From Halobacillus litoralis (GTDB lineage Bacteria > Bacillota > Bacilli > Bacillales > Halobacillaceae), in contig NZ_CP026118.1 of NCBI RefSeq assembly GCF_004101865.1, positions 1-64,000 of the forward strand: a stretch of DNA of 64,000 bases, given 5' to 3'. Shown piece by piece: positions 35,678 through 45,627 of the stretch (its first letter is position 1; each line of letters starts with the position of its first letter). A model generated the notes under the pieces. It was not told the origin of the DNA, did not search any database, and saw only the letters and a list, made by a program, of their open reading frames with translations. The translations under genes and the position numbers were made by a program.

Positions 35678-35763
35678 GTGTGGCCTTGGTAAACTGAAAA
35701 AACCTGCTTGAGCACTTATAGTCTCCCAGGGGGTTCCACACTTCCCTTGTCCAGTTGTAGCGC

Positions 35764-35975
35764 CAAGCCCTTCGAGGTCATAAGTCAATCAACTACGTGA
35801 AGAAACCCCTCTTCACTTCGTTGTTTGTCTTATGCTTGTCGGGGCTGCCCATGGCGCCTACACATTTCACTTGTCCGGTTCCCCCCCCAGACTCTCGAGA
35901 CATAAGCAATCCACCTCCGTGAAGAAGGATCGCTTCACTGTGGTGTTTTGCTTATGCTTGTCGAGTCTTTCAGGC
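35764..35975. repeat. Two family C hairpin units
   Basis: Unit 1 (about 35764-35848) pairs AAGCCC/GGGCT outside cgaggtcataag and cttatgcttgtcg. Unit 2 (about 35888-35975) pairs AGACT/AGTCT outside cgagacataag and cttatgcttgtcg. Each has a different inner hairpin (GTGAAG opposite CTTCAC). They occupy most of the 431-base gap between scpB and dacB; nothing else is visible there except the promoter at 35996. Confidence 0.85.
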
Positions 35976-35995
35976 TGGTTCCACACTTCATATAT

Positions 35996-36024
35996 TCATA
36001 AGCTTGTACTTTTCTGCATAAGGT
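35996..36024 (+). promoter_or_regulatory. Candidate sigma-E promoter for dacB
   Basis: TCATAAG (35996-36002), 14 bases, CATAAGGT (36017-36024). It shares 5 of 7 fixed -35 bases with KMATATT and the CATA...T core of the -10. It is 32 bases upstream of dacB, a sigma-E gene in B. subtilis. Confidence 0.45.
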
Positions 36025-36056
36025 GTACCAAACGATGTGAATAGGAGGAACTCCTC

Positions 36057-37151
36057 TTGAGAAGGTGTCTTTGTGTTTTTATGATTTTCACTTTATTATT
36101 TTCAATCTCTTTGAATGATCGCGTTTATGCCAATGCGAATATATCGGTTTCCGCTGAGCGGGCGGTTTTAATGGATGCAGAATCAGGTCGTGTGCTTTAT
36201 GAAAAGAAAGCTTATGATCCGACATTAATTGCCAGTACGACGAAAATCATGACAGCAATCATCGCAATTGAATCCGGCATGTTAGATGAAAAAGTGAAGG
36301 TCAGCAAAAGAGCGGTTTATACCGAAGGATCCTCCATTTATTTAACAGAGAAAGAAAAGATACCTTTAAAAGACCTCGTCTATGGCTTGATGCTTCGTTC
36401 TGGTAATGATTCGGCCGTTGCGATTGCGGAACATGTAGGAGGCAGTGTGGAAGGTTTTGTCCAAATGATGAATGAAAAAGCCCAATGGCTGGGGATGAAT
36501 GACAGCCATTTTGAAAATCCCCACGGCCTTGATGGTGAGACGCATTTATCAAGTGCTTATGACCTTGGCTTGTTGATGACCTACTCAATGAAAAATGATA
36601 CATTCCGTGAAGTGACAGGAAGTGAAATGTATCGTTCTGAAAACAGGGATTACGCTTGGATGAACAAAAATAAAATGTTGACTCAGTATTATGAACACAC
36701 AAATGGCGGGAAAACGGGCTACACTAAGGCAGCTGGGCGGACTCTCGTAACAAGTGCTGAAAAAGACGGAATGGAGCTTGTAGCCGTCACACTTAATGCC
36801 TCAGATGATTGGAATGACCATAAGCGTATGTTTGAGTGGGGCTTTAATAACTTCGAAACCGTCAAGCTTCAAAGTGAAGGGGTAGTAGAGGCGAATGGAC
36901 AGACCTATTATTTTCCGAGAGATATATATTACCCATTGACTCTTTCAGAAAAAGAAGATTTGGAAGCTACTTTTTACAGGTATGACGAAGTGGAAGGACA
37001 CTCGAATTTAGTGGGTGTCACACACTTTACCATTGGAAATGAGCCGGTGGTCGAAGCTCCTGTCTGGAGCGAGCGACCTTCTCAATCATTTTTGGCCGAG
37101 GTGAGAAACTTCTTGAACAGGATGATGGGGGTGATGCCATGGTCAACCTGA
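36057..37151 (+). CDS. dacB: Sporulation D-alanyl-D-alanine carboxypeptidase DacB (PBP5*)
   Basis: Mother-cell DD-carboxypeptidase that controls cortex cross-linking. It has 364 codons with a Sec signal peptide (cleaved near ANA, residue 27). Active-site motifs are STTK (Ser60, Lys63), SGN in MLRSGNDSA and KTG in NGGKTGYTK. The TTG start at 36057 lies behind AGGAGGAACTCCTC. The stop overlaps spmA by 13 bases, forming the dacB-spmA-spmB operon. It ends in an amphipathic helix (LNRMMGVMPWST). Confidence 0.94.
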   Translation: MRRCLCVFMIFTLLFSISLNDRVYANANISVSAERAVLMDAESGRVLYEKKAYDPTLIASTTKIMTAIIAIESGMLDEKVKVSKRAVYTEGSSIYLTEKEKIPLKDLVYGLMLRSGNDSAVAIAEHVGGSVEGFVQMMNEKAQWLGMNDSHFENPHGLDGETHLSSAYDLGLLMTYSMKNDTFREVTGSEMYRSENRDYAWMNKNKMLTQYYEHTNGGKTGYTKAAGRTLVTSAEKDGMELVAVTLNASDDWNDHKRMFEWGFNNFETVKLQSEGVVEANGQTYYFPRDIYYPLTLSEKEDLEATFYRYDEVEGHSNLVGVTHFTIGNEPVVEAPVWSERPSQSFLAEVRNFLNRMMGVMPWST

Positions 37152-37729
37152 TATGGGCGCTGCTTGCTGTCATCGGAATTATCTATGCAGCGTTCAATGG
37201 AACGATGGAAGAAGTGAACAAAGCTATTTTTGAAACCCTGGACGAAGCGATCATGATTACATTAAGCTTGGCTGGTGTACTCATTTTTTGGTTAGGGTTA
37301 ATGAAAATAGCTGAAGAAGCAGGATTATTGAAAGGACTGGCGAAAATTTTCCGTCCTGTTGTAAAGCGAATTTTTCCGGATATACCAGAAAACCACCCTG
37401 CTCTTGGATACATTTTGTCGAATATGACGGCAAATATGTTTGGCCTCGGCAATGCTGCCACTCCTATGGGCTTGAAGGCCATGAAAGAATTGAAAAATCT
37501 TTCAGGTTCTGACCATGCGAGCCGATCGATGATCACATTACTTGCGATAAATACGTCTTCCCTTACACTTATACCGACAACAGTGATTGCTATTCGGATG
37601 AAATATGGAGCAGTGGATCCAACATCAATTGTAAGCGCCACGATCCTGGCCACTCTCATTTCTACGTGTGCTGCATTATTGATTGATCGGTACTTTTATT
37701 ATCGCAGGAAGAGGGCGTTCCGGATATGA
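37139..37729 (+). CDS. spmA: Spore maturation protein A
   Basis: A 196-codon membrane protein (nucleoside-recognition/Gate domain) needed for full spore core dehydration and heat resistance. Motifs are GNAATPMGLKAM and NMTANMFGLG. It overlaps dacB, and its last 4 bases overlap spmB. The Gate domain suggests a transport role that is still undefined. Confidence 0.94.
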   Translation: MVNLIWALLAVIGIIYAAFNGTMEEVNKAIFETLDEAIMITLSLAGVLIFWLGLMKIAEEAGLLKGLAKIFRPVVKRIFPDIPENHPALGYILSNMTANMFGLGNAATPMGLKAMKELKNLSGSDHASRSMITLLAINTSSLTLIPTTVIAIRMKYGAVDPTSIVSATILATLISTCAALLIDRYFYYRRKRAFRI

Positions 37730-38241
37730 TCAGCATATGGCTCATTCCTGCGATTATTCTTATTGTATTAGTCACGGCTACTTTGAAGAAAATCCCTTCT
37801 TATGAAGTCTTTGTTGAAGGAAGTAAAGAAGGGATTCAAATTGCCATCTCTTTACTTCCTTTCCTATTGGGGATGATGGTATCCATCGCTATTTTTCAAG
37901 CTTCCGGGGCGATGGGGGCCATTCTGAAAGTGTTTGACCCGCTCATGTCGATGATCGGGGTCCCGGAGGAAATTCTCCCACTTGCTTTTATCAGACCGAT
38001 TTCGGGCACCGCTGCATTAAGTATGACGACAGAACTGATTCGGACGTTCGGGCCTGAATCGTTCATAGGTCAGCTCGCCTCTGTCATGCAGGGAAGTACG
38101 GATACGACACTGTATATCATTACGGTTTATTTCGGAGCGGTTGGGATCAAACGGATGGGAGACGCTTTGAAAGTTGGACTCTTAGCCGATTTAGTTGGTA
38201 TAATAGCTTCTATAATCATTGTTCTCATCCTATTTAGTTGA
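37726..38241 (+). CDS. spmB: Spore maturation protein B
   Basis: A 171-codon partner of SpmA with the same Gate-domain fold. RPISGTAALSMTTELI and the GSTDTTLYIITVYFG segment are visible. Translation is coupled by an ATGA overlap. The terminator hairpin begins inside the last codons. Confidence 0.94.
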   Translation: MISIWLIPAIILIVLVTATLKKIPSYEVFVEGSKEGIQIAISLLPFLLGMMVSIAIFQASGAMGAILKVFDPLMSMIGVPEEILPLAFIRPISGTAALSMTTELIRTFGPESFIGQLASVMQGSTDTTLYIITVYFGAVGIKRMGDALKVGLLADLVGIIASIIIVLILFS

Positions 38242-38257
38242 TAGGATGATTTTTTTG
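38226..38257 (+). terminator. Terminator of dacB-spmAB
   Basis: A 7-bp stem catccta (38226-38232) with taggatg (38242-38248), 9-base loop containing the spmB stop, then seven T. Confidence 0.75.
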
Positions 38258-38376
38258 TTCAAATGTTTCAAGTATGTGTATAATGTAAATGAACTGACAA
38301 GCCGCGCTGGTCATATGAGCGTGGCTTCCTGTTATGTAATCAAAGAAAGTACTATAAGAAGGTTGGTGACTGTCGT

Positions 38377-39114
38377 ATGGCAGATATGGAACGACTACAG
38401 AAAGTGATCGCCCACGCAGGTGTTGCATCACGGAGAAAAGCAGAAACGATGATCGTGGATGGGAAAGTGAAAGTGAACGGTGAAATTGTGACAGAACTTG
38501 GTACGAAAGTCGGCAAGAACGATGACGTCGAAGTTGAGGGTGTGCCAATTGATAAAGAAGAACCTGTATATTACTTGCTTTATAAACCGAGGGGCGTCAT
38601 TTCAAGCGTAAGTGATGATAAAGGCAGGAAAGTCGTAACTGATTATCTTCCAGATGTAAAAGAGCGGATTTTTCCGATCGGGCGATTGGATTACGATACG
38701 TCTGGGTTGATTTTACTTACAAATGACGGAGAGTTTGCGAATATGCTTATGCATCCGAAGCATGAAGTGAACAAAGTATATATTGCTAAAACCAAAGGCA
38801 TACCGACAAAAGAACAATTGCAGCAATTGAAAAAAGGTATGAAAGTAGACGGAGAATACTTGAAAGCTGTCCATGTCAAAATCAATTCCACCGAAACGAA
38901 GAAAAATACGGCCATCGTCCAGTTGATTCTCCATGAAGGGAAGAATCGCCAGGTCCGGCGGATGTTCGAGTCTATAGGATTTCCTGTCGATAAGTTGAAA
39001 CGTGAAAGATATGGATCGCTGGATTTGCGAGGGATGAATGCCGGTGACTACCGACCGTTGAAACCGCATGAAGTGAAGCAGTTACGTCAACTTGCTGAGC
39101 AAAATGTTGAATAA
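38377..39114 (+). CDS. rluB: 23S rRNA pseudouridine(2605) synthase
   Basis: A 245-codon RsuA/RluB/E/F-type enzyme. An S4 RNA-binding domain (residues 4-60) precedes the catalytic domain with the Asp in PIGRLDYDTSGLILLTND (about residue 105). HEGKNRQVRRMFESIG is the family C-terminal motif. GGTGAC lies 6 bases before the ATG; a second ATG at 38386 is an alternative start. Confidence 0.93.
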   Translation: MADMERLQKVIAHAGVASRRKAETMIVDGKVKVNGEIVTELGTKVGKNDDVEVEGVPIDKEEPVYYLLYKPRGVISSVSDDKGRKVVTDYLPDVKERIFPIGRLDYDTSGLILLTNDGEFANMLMHPKHEVNKVYIAKTKGIPTKEQLQQLKKGMKVDGEYLKAVHVKINSTETKKNTAIVQLILHEGKNRQVRRMFESIGFPVDKLKRERYGSLDLRGMNAGDYRPLKPHEVKQLRQLAEQNVE

Positions 39115-39117
39115 CGT

Positions 39118-39149
39118 TCAAATTTAATGGTTCCAATCGATGTTATAAT
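39118..39149 (+). promoter_or_regulatory. Possible promoter before resA
   Basis: An extended -10 TGTTATAAT (39141-39149) with a poor -35 near TTCAAA. A start site about 39156 would leave almost no leader before the RBS, so it may act weakly or the gene may rely on read-through from rluB. Confidence 0.4.
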
Positions 39150-39167
39150 GGTCTGGGAGTGAATGAA

Positions 39168-39719
39168 ATGAAGGAAAAAACATTACAAAAGAAAAAAAAG
39201 CGCCTTATTTTTCGCACAGCCATGTTAGCGGTCATGGTCGGATTAGTTGTTTTCGCCCTTGTATCAAACGCGAAGGATGACCAGTCCGTCATTGCACAAG
39301 GAGAAAAAGCTCCTGATTTCCAACTGAAAAAGTTCGGTACGGAAGAAACGGTGCAGTTGAGTGATTTAGAAGGTAAAGGTGTAATGGTGAATTTTTGGGC
39401 TACCTATTGTGGTCCATGTAAAGATGAAATGCCTTATATGGAAGAATTGTATCCCAAGTATAAAGAAAAAGGTGTCGAAATCCTTGCCGTCAATCTAGAT
39501 TCGACGGAGCTTGTTGTGGAACGGTTCATCGATGAATATGATCTCAGCTTCCCAATCTTGCAAGATAAAAAAGGACAAGTCATGGATCTTTATAATATCG
39601 GACCTATTCCTTCCACATTATTCATTAACCCTGACGGTGAAATTGAGGAACAAGTGATCGGACCGCTTACTTTAGATAAATTAGAAGGTCACTTGCAGAG
39701 CATTACACCTGAAGAGTAG
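39168..39719 (+). CDS. resA: Thiol-disulfide oxidoreductase ResA
   Basis: Membrane-anchored extracytoplasmic thioredoxin-like protein that reduces apocytochrome c CXXCH cysteines before heme attachment. It has 183 codons, a single N-terminal helix (about residues 17-34) and an active-site CGPC (Cys81, Cys84) in NFWATYCGPCKDEMP. The cis-Pro loop reads GPIPSTLFI. The ATG at 39168 is preferred over the GTG at 39159, which is too close to the GGGAG RBS. It is first gene of the res cluster. Confidence 0.93.
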   Translation: MKEKTLQKKKKRLIFRTAMLAVMVGLVVFALVSNAKDDQSVIAQGEKAPDFQLKKFGTEETVQLSDLEGKGVMVNFWATYCGPCKDEMPYMEELYPKYKEKGVEILAVNLDSTELVVERFIDEYDLSFPILQDKKGQVMDLYNIGPIPSTLFINPDGEIEEQVIGPLTLDKLEGHLQSITPEE

Positions 39720-39748
39720 AGTCTACTTGGTATTGTGAGGTTTTATTT

Positions 39749-41383
39749 ATGAACGAAATTACCTGCGAATGTGGGCATGTGAATCCTGAGGGGACGGTCC
39801 TTTGTGAGTCATGTGGTAAGCCGATCGAGAAGAATCAGCATATTGATGGCAACGATCAAAAATCTTTGTTGAATATGCGTTATGATGGAAGTGCACGCCG
39901 GTCCCAAACTTATAATCGAACGTTTATCGATAAAATTTGGAACTTTTTCTCTTCTGTGAAAGTCGGCGTGACTCTCATTTTCATTACAGTCGTTGCTTCA
40001 GCTATTGGTACGATTTTTCCTCAGGAAATGTACATACCGCAAAACGTTGACCCAGCGACACATTACCTGGATCAATATGGAATTGCCGGTCAAATTTATT
40101 ACCAGCTTGGCTTTCATGATTTATTCAGCTCCTGGTGGTACATGCTTTTGATAGCAATGATCGGTATTTCCATCATAATTGCGAGTATCGACCGGTTTTT
40201 TCCTTTATATAAAACATTGAAAAAACAAAAGCCGAAGCGTCACGAACTTTTCATGAAGAAGCAGCGCGTGTTCGGACAGACAGAAGCTGAGGAAGTGGAT
40301 GTTGAAAAGTTCAAGAGTAACTTGAAGAAACAGCGCTTTAAAGTGTATGAACAGGATGGCCATTTGCTTGCCGAGAAAAATCGTTTTTCCCGATGGGGTC
40401 CTTATATCAATCATATTGGTTTAATCATTTTCCTGCTTGGTGCATTATTACGATTCGTTCCGGCTTTTTATGTGGATGAATTCATTTGGGTCCGCGAAGG
40501 AGAAACAGCTTTGATCAGCGGGACTGAAGGAGAGTATTATATAGAAAATAAATCTTTCACTTTGGAGACCTATGATAAAGATAATCCGGAAGATGCAAAA
40601 TTCAAGGAAGCGCTTGAGAACCAAGCGGGTGCCATTCCGAAAACTTTCCGTACAGATGCTGTCATTTATGAACGCAAAAACCAGGGCGTGACTGGAGCTG
40701 AGCCTGAACTTGAAGAGATTAAAGAGGGCACATCGACTATGAATAACCCTTTGAAGTTCGAAGAGTTCGCTCTGTACCAGGCAAGTTATCAACTGAATGA
40801 ATTCAATGAAATGACCTTCAAGATTCATGACAAGGGTGATGAAGATACAACTTATGGCGAATTCACTGTCGACCTTTCAAACCCTAGAGCTTCTTATGAG
40901 CTGGAAAGTGGATATCGGGTAGAGGTTGCGAACTATTTCCCTGAGTACGAGATGGATGAAGGAGAGCCGGTTTCGGTATCCAAATATCCGCGGAATCCTG
41001 CCTTCGTCTTTAACGTATTTCCGCCGGGTGAATCAGAACCTGAAACCAGTTTTCTGGGCATTGGAGCGAATATCGCAGCAAGTGAAGACAACCAATACAA
41101 GCTTGGACTGGTCAACTTTGATGTAAGAGATGTGACAGGTCTGACAGTGAAAAAGGACCATACGTTAGGTATTATTTCAGTTGGTGGAGCAATCTTTATG
41201 TTCGGGGTGATTATTGGTATGTATTGGAACCACCGCCGTATATGGTTGCAGCCACGTGAAAATGGTGTTTGGATTGCCGGCCATACGAACAAAAATTGGT
41301 ACGCTTTAAGAATGGATATAGATAAAGCGCTCGTTGGAACCAACATAGAATCACCTATAGATCAATATGAAATGAAATCATAA
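39749..41383 (+). CDS. resB: Cytochrome c biogenesis protein ResB (CcsB)
   Basis: A System II heme-export/ligation partner of ResC. It has 544 codons. An N-terminal zinc-ribbon-like motif (CECG...CESCG, residues 6-22) is followed by helices near 75-95, 130-150, 215-235 and 475-495, and a large outside domain (about 240-470) that is rich in Asp/Glu. The RBS is TGTGAGG. The first cytoplasmic 60 residues are longer than some family members. Confidence 0.92.
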   Translation: MNEITCECGHVNPEGTVLCESCGKPIEKNQHIDGNDQKSLLNMRYDGSARRSQTYNRTFIDKIWNFFSSVKVGVTLIFITVVASAIGTIFPQEMYIPQNVDPATHYLDQYGIAGQIYYQLGFHDLFSSWWYMLLIAMIGISIIIASIDRFFPLYKTLKKQKPKRHELFMKKQRVFGQTEAEEVDVEKFKSNLKKQRFKVYEQDGHLLAEKNRFSRWGPYINHIGLIIFLLGALLRFVPAFYVDEFIWVREGETALISGTEGEYYIENKSFTLETYDKDNPEDAKFKEALENQAGAIPKTFRTDAVIYERKNQGVTGAEPELEEIKEGTSTMNNPLKFEEFALYQASYQLNEFNEMTFKIHDKGDEDTTYGEFTVDLSNPRASYELESGYRVEVANYFPEYEMDEGEPVSVSKYPRNPAFVFNVFPPGESEPETSFLGIGANIAASEDNQYKLGLVNFDVRDVTGLTVKKDHTLGIISVGGAIFMFGVIIGMYWNHRRIWLQPRENGVWIAGHTNKNWYALRMDIDKALVGTNIESPIDQYEMKS

Positions 41384-41400
41384 TGTCAGGAGGATGAAAA

Positions 41401-42588
41401 ATGGGAGATATGACGACCATTAGTAGCAACTTGCTCTATGCTGCTTTTTTCATCTATTTAATTGCGACCTTCTTCTTCGGTGGCACGATTCGTGATAAGA
41501 AGAAAGGAAAAAGTAAAGTAGCAGGAAATATCGGGATTACCCTCACGGTTATCGGTTTCCTCTCACAAGTGGGGTATTTCTTTACACGGTGGATGGCTAG
41601 TGGACATGCACCGGTAAGTAATCTGTTTGAATATACAACATTCTTCGGGATGATGCTTGTATTTGCGTTTATCGTACTCTACTTCATTTATCGAGTGGAT
41701 TTGTTAGGTCTTTTCGCCTTGCCGATTGCCGTACTGTTAATCGCTTTTGCAAGCATGTTCCCGACAGAAATTTCGCCGCTCGTACCATCTCTTCAGTCCC
41801 ATTGGTTGTATATCCATGTTACTACCGCTTCCCTGGGACAAGGGATTTTATCAGTAAGTTTTGTGGCAGGACTGATTTTCTTAATCCATCAAGTTGATCA
41901 AACGAAGCGATCCAAACATACGGTTTGGCTTGAGTTTGTGATCTATGTCATAGCTACAACGGTAGCCTTCATTATTTTATCTTCTACTTTCAGTGCTCTT
42001 GATTATGAAGCGACTTTTCAAGCACCGATTGAAGGGGAAGCAAGTGAAGTCACTTATGAGATGCCTGCCATTGCAGGCCCCTATAACGGAGAATTGATGA
42101 CCGAAAATTCGATGTCTCCATTATTCCAGGCCCCTGAATGGATGCGTGGTCAGGATGCAGCTAAGAAATTGAACACCTTCTTATGGGCCATTTTGGGTGG
42201 ATTGGTTCTTTATTGGGCCATCCGTTTGATCTTACGCAAGCGCGTTGCTGCAGCCATCCAGCCGTTGTTGAAAAAAGTGAATCCGGAACTTGTAGATGAA
42301 GTCTCATATCGTGCGGTAGCCATCGGATTTCCTGTCTTCACCCTCGGCGCTCTCATCTTTGCAATGATTTGGGCGCAACAAGCCTGGGACCGCTTCTGGG
42401 GCTGGGATCCTAAGGAAGTATGGGCACTGATCACATTCTTCTTTTATGCCGCTTATCTGCACTTGCGTTTATCAAGAGGCTGGCAAGGCATGAAGTCAGC
42501 TTGGTTAGCTGTGGGTGGATTCGGAATCATTATGTTCAACTTGATTGCCGTTAATTTAATCATTTCTGGATTACATTCTTATGCGTAA
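41401..42588 (+). CDS. resC: Cytochrome c biogenesis protein ResC (CcsA)
   Basis: Heme handling protein of the CcmF/CcsA group with the tryptophan-rich WWD motif seen as [17 protein letters not shown] (about residues 330-346). It has 395 codons with about eight helices. Conserved His residues for heme lie in [11 protein letters not shown] and in the C-terminal [21 protein letters not shown] precedes the ATG. It works with ResB across the membrane. Confidence 0.93.
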   Translation: MGDMTTISSNLLYAAFFIYLIATFFFGGTIRDKKKGKSKVAGNIGITLTVIGFLSQVGYFFTRWMASGHAPVSNLFEYTTFFGMMLVFAFIVLYFIYRVDLLGLFALPIAVLLIAFASMFPTEISPLVPSLQSHWLYIHVTTASLGQGILSVSFVAGLIFLIHQVDQTKRSKHTVWLEFVIYVIATTVAFIILSSTFSALDYEATFQAPIEGEASEVTYEMPAIAGPYNGELMTENSMSPLFQAPEWMRGQDAAKKLNTFLWAILGGLVLYWAIRLILRKRVAAAIQPLLKKVNPELVDEVSYRAVAIGFPVFTLGALIFAMIWAQQAWDRFWGWDPKEVWALITFFFYAAYLHLRLSRGWQGMKSAWLAVGGFGIIMFNLIAVNLIISGLHSYA

Positions 42589-42596
42589 CCTATTTC

Positions 42597-42636
42597 AAAG
42601 GCAGGCGGGGGCTAAGGGCTCTTTCCTGCCCTTTTG
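42597..42636 (+). terminator. Partial terminator between resC and resD
   Basis: aaaggcagg pairs with cctgcccttt around a long loop, followed by TTTT. It probably attenuates rather than fully separates resABC from resDE. Confidence 0.5.
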
Positions 42637-42679
42637 TATAGGCAGAACAATAATCTCAGTTGTATGGAGGTAGGTAGCA

Positions 42680-43396
42680 ATGGAACAAGAAGCAAGAGTG
42701 CTGGTTGTTGATGATGAGGAACGCATTCGCCGGTTGATCCGGTTGTACTTAGAAAGAGAAGGTTACACGATCGATGAGGCTGAAGACGGGGAAGAGGCGT
42801 TGAAAAAAGCGATTCATAGTGATTACGACGTCATCTTACTTGATTTGATGCTCCCAGGTAAGGATGGCATAGAAGTTTGTAAAGAATTGCGTGAAAAGAA
42901 AGCGACACCTGTCATCATGCTCACAGCTAAAGGTGAAGAAGCGAACAGGGTCCAAGGATTTGAAGTAGGTACAGATGATTATATAGTTAAACCTTTCAGT
43001 CCAAGAGAAGTTGTATTAAGAGTCAAAGCTCTTTTAAGAAGGTCTTCTACTACGAAGTTTTTAGAAACGGATACATCAGCTCGAAACGTCCTTGTATTTC
43101 CCCATATGACGATTGATAACGATGCCCACCGGGTGACAGCAGACGGAGGAGAAGTCGCTTTGACCCCGAAGGAATATGAGCTATTGAATTACATGGCTCA
43201 AACACCGGATAAAGTTTTTGACCGTGAACAACTGTTGAAAGAAGTGTGGCAGTATGAGTTTTTTGGTGATTTGAGGACAGTCGATACCCATGTGAAACGG
43301 CTAAGAGAGAAATTGAGTAAAGTCTCTGCAGAAGCAGCAGGGATGATTGTGACTGTGTGGGGCATCGGCTATAAATTCGAGGTAAGTGGTGATTGA
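42680..43396 (+). CDS. resD: Response regulator ResD
   Basis: OmpR-type regulator of aerobic/anaerobic respiration. It has 238 codons. The receiver phospho-Asp is in YDVILLDLMLPGKDG (about residue 54), and conserved Lys in DDYIVKPF. The C-terminal winged helix contains LTPKEYELLNYMAQTPDKVFDREQL. The stop overlaps resE (TGATG), so the pair is coupled. Confidence 0.95.
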   Translation: MEQEARVLVVDDEERIRRLIRLYLEREGYTIDEAEDGEEALKKAIHSDYDVILLDLMLPGKDGIEVCKELREKKATPVIMLTAKGEEANRVQGFEVGTDDYIVKPFSPREVVLRVKALLRRSSTTKFLETDTSARNVLVFPHMTIDNDAHRVTADGGEVALTPKEYELLNYMAQTPDKVFDREQLLKEVWQYEFFGDLRTVDTHVKRLREKLSKVSAEAAGMIVTVWGIGYKFEVSGD

Positions 43397-45177
43397 TGTT
43401 CTGGCGTAGTGTTGTCGGTAAGCTTTGGTTTACCATCCTTCTCTTGGTATGCTTCGTCTTATTCATATTGACTATCCTGTTACTAGAATTTTTCCAAAAC
43501 TATCATATTCTTGAAGCAGAAAAACATTTATTGCAAACGGCTGATAAAATATCCGACGTCGTCGATCGATACGAAGGCGAGCAGGACTTATTATTATCAA
43601 CAACTGCCATGGTCAAAGACCCTGCCAGCAGGGCGATCATCGTCCGAGGGACGGATGATGTCATCGTAGCGGAGAGTGAATCGTCCAACCTGCCGATGGT
43701 TGATTATAATTGGTTCAAAAACGATGCAGAACTGTCGTCAGTGTTGGAAGAAGGCGATGACGTGAAGAAAATCGCGGATATGGGTACAAATGCGACTGGT
43801 GTCATGGTGGTCGGCACCCCTTTAAACAATAAAGATGGAGCCGTTTTCGTCTACCAGTCTTTGGACACGATAGAAGAAACATCTGAACAAACAACGAAAA
43901 TCATCTTTTTAGGTGCCGGTATCGCGATTATTTTGACGACCATTTTTGCTTTTTTCCTTTCGACAAGGATAACTGCCCCATTGATTAAGATGCGGGAAGG
44001 GGCATTAGATTTAGCAAAAGGGGAATTCAACACGAAAATCCCTATTCGCACCCATGATGAAATCGGGGAACTTGCCATAGCTTTCAACAGAATGGGAAGA
44101 GAATTAAAATTCCACATTAACGCTTTGAATCAGGAAAAAGAGCAATTATCAGGGATTTTAAGGTCGATGGCGGATGGAGTCATTACCCTGAATCGACAAG
44201 GAGATGTCCTGATTTCAAACCCTCCTGCACAGCAGTACTTGGAAGCTTATGAGTTCGAAAAAAATGGTGTATCATCGGTTCCAGAACGGATTCCATTACC
44301 AGAACCATTAAGAGAGCTGTTCAATAGTGTCATATCTGAAGAACATGAATCAATGACAGAAGTAGCCCTCCAAGGTCGTTCATGGGTGTTTATCATGACA
44401 CCTTTATATGATAAACATAAAGTTCGTGGCGCTGTTGCAGTGTTAAGGGATATGACAGAGGAAAGACGTTTGAATAAATTGCGCAAAGATTTCATTGCTA
44501 ATGTATCTCATGAATTGCGTACACCGATTTCAATGCTTCAGGGCTATAGTGAAGCGATTGTAGATGACATAGCGGAGAGTAAAGAGGATAAAAACGAACT
44601 AGCTCAAATCATTCACGACGAATCACTCCGTATCGGACGGTTGGTCAATGAACTGCTGGATTTGGCTCGGATGGAAGCTGGTCATATCCAATTGTCAATA
44701 GAATCAACTGAGATTAGTTCTTATATGCAGAAGATCATTCGTAAGTTCCAGGGTCTTGCCAATGACAAGAACATCGTGCTGAAATCGTCAGTGGAGGATT
44801 CATTACATCACTTGTCTTTTGATCCAGACCGGATTGAACAAGTGTTCACGAATTTAATAGATAATGCGATCCGCCATACCGATAGTGAAGGGGAGGTCCG
44901 GGTAGCAATCGAGGATGGTATGGAAGAATGGACGGCTTCGGTCCGCGACTCAGGATTAGGAATCGCTGAAGAAGATCTTCCTTTTGTTTTTGAACGTTTT
45001 TACAAAGCGGATAAATCCAGGAAGAGAGAGAACAAGAATTATAAAAAAGGCACTGGGCTTGGCTTGGCGATTGCGAAAAATATTGTTGAAGCGCATGGCG
45101 GCACGATCAGTGTGCACAGTAAATTAGGGGAAGGTACGACATTTTCCTTCCGTATTCCTAAAGGGAATGATAATTGA
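43396..45177 (+). CDS. resE: Sensor histidine kinase ResE
   Basis: A 593-codon membrane kinase. Two helices (about residues 10-30 and 170-190) flank an extracytoplasmic sensor domain. HAMP (about 190-245), PAS (about 255-360), HisKA with VSHELRTPISM (His about 377) and a HATPase ending in GTGLGLAIAKNI follow. It senses reduced respiratory state and oxygen/NO in B. subtilis. The ATG at 43396 overlaps the resD stop. Confidence 0.95.
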   Translation: MFWRSVVGKLWFTILLLVCFVLFILTILLLEFFQNYHILEAEKHLLQTADKISDVVDRYEGEQDLLLSTTAMVKDPASRAIIVRGTDDVIVAESESSNLPMVDYNWFKNDAELSSVLEEGDDVKKIADMGTNATGVMVVGTPLNNKDGAVFVYQSLDTIEETSEQTTKIIFLGAGIAIILTTIFAFFLSTRITAPLIKMREGALDLAKGEFNTKIPIRTHDEIGELAIAFNRMGRELKFHINALNQEKEQLSGILRSMADGVITLNRQGDVLISNPPAQQYLEAYEFEKNGVSSVPERIPLPEPLRELFNSVISEEHESMTEVALQGRSWVFIMTPLYDKHKVRGAVAVLRDMTEERRLNKLRKDFIANVSHELRTPISMLQGYSEAIVDDIAESKEDKNELAQIIHDESLRIGRLVNELLDLARMEAGHIQLSIESTEISSYMQKIIRKFQGLANDKNIVLKSSVEDSLHHLSFDPDRIEQVFTNLIDNAIRHTDSEGEVRVAIEDGMEEWTASVRDSGLGIAEEDLPFVFERFYKADKSRKRENKNYKKGTGLGLAIAKNIVEAHGGTISVHSKLGEGTTFSFRIPKGNDN

Positions 45178-45235
45178 ATAAGTTGCTAAATTATGACTTA
45201 TCATGTATTCTATGATTGGAACTTCATATGAAGAG

Positions 45236-45395
45236 GAATCAGGTGTCTGTAATAGACCTAATAGGGAATCTGGTGGAATACCAGAACTGTCCTCGCAACT
45301 GTAAGTGTAGACGAAAAGGAATATCCACTGTGCATTCGCATGGGAAGGGTCCTGAGTAGAAAGAGACACAAGTCAGTAGACCTGCCTGATCCATT
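45236..45395 (+). ncRNA. Cobalamin (adenosylcobalamin) riboswitch
   Basis: Conserved blocks appear in order: aatagggaatctggtg (45260-45275), actgtcctcgcaactgtaa, ccactgtgcattcgcatggg and the B12 box agtcagtagacctgcctg (45371-45388). This matches the class-I Cbl aptamer. It sits 230 bases before the DUF4430 lipoprotein gene, with a terminator hairpin at 45478-45514 as expression platform, so it should shut off the B12-uptake genes when B12 is plentiful. Confidence 0.93.
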
Positions 45396-45477
45396 GTTTC
45401 AAAGCTTCGGGGATTGAGCATTTGAGACAACCGATCGGTATTAGAAAACGTTCTATATAACCTATCTGGTTTGTCTT

Positions 45478-45514
45478 AAGCTTGTCCTTTATTATTAAGG
45501 GCGAGCTTTTTTTG
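45478..45514 (+). terminator. Expression-platform terminator of the Cbl riboswitch
   Basis: A 12-bp stem aagcttgtcctt (45478-45489) with aagggcgagctt (45497-45508), two G-U pairs, 7-base loop, then seven T (45507-45513). Confidence 0.85.
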
Positions 45515-45627
45515 TTGGACATATGAGAGGATTCGGTATTCGTTTTCTATACATACTTGACGTTGGTTGTCTGATCTCTTTTCTAATCAAAGCGATGAAA
45601 CGTAATAGTAAAAGGGAGAGGTAGTAA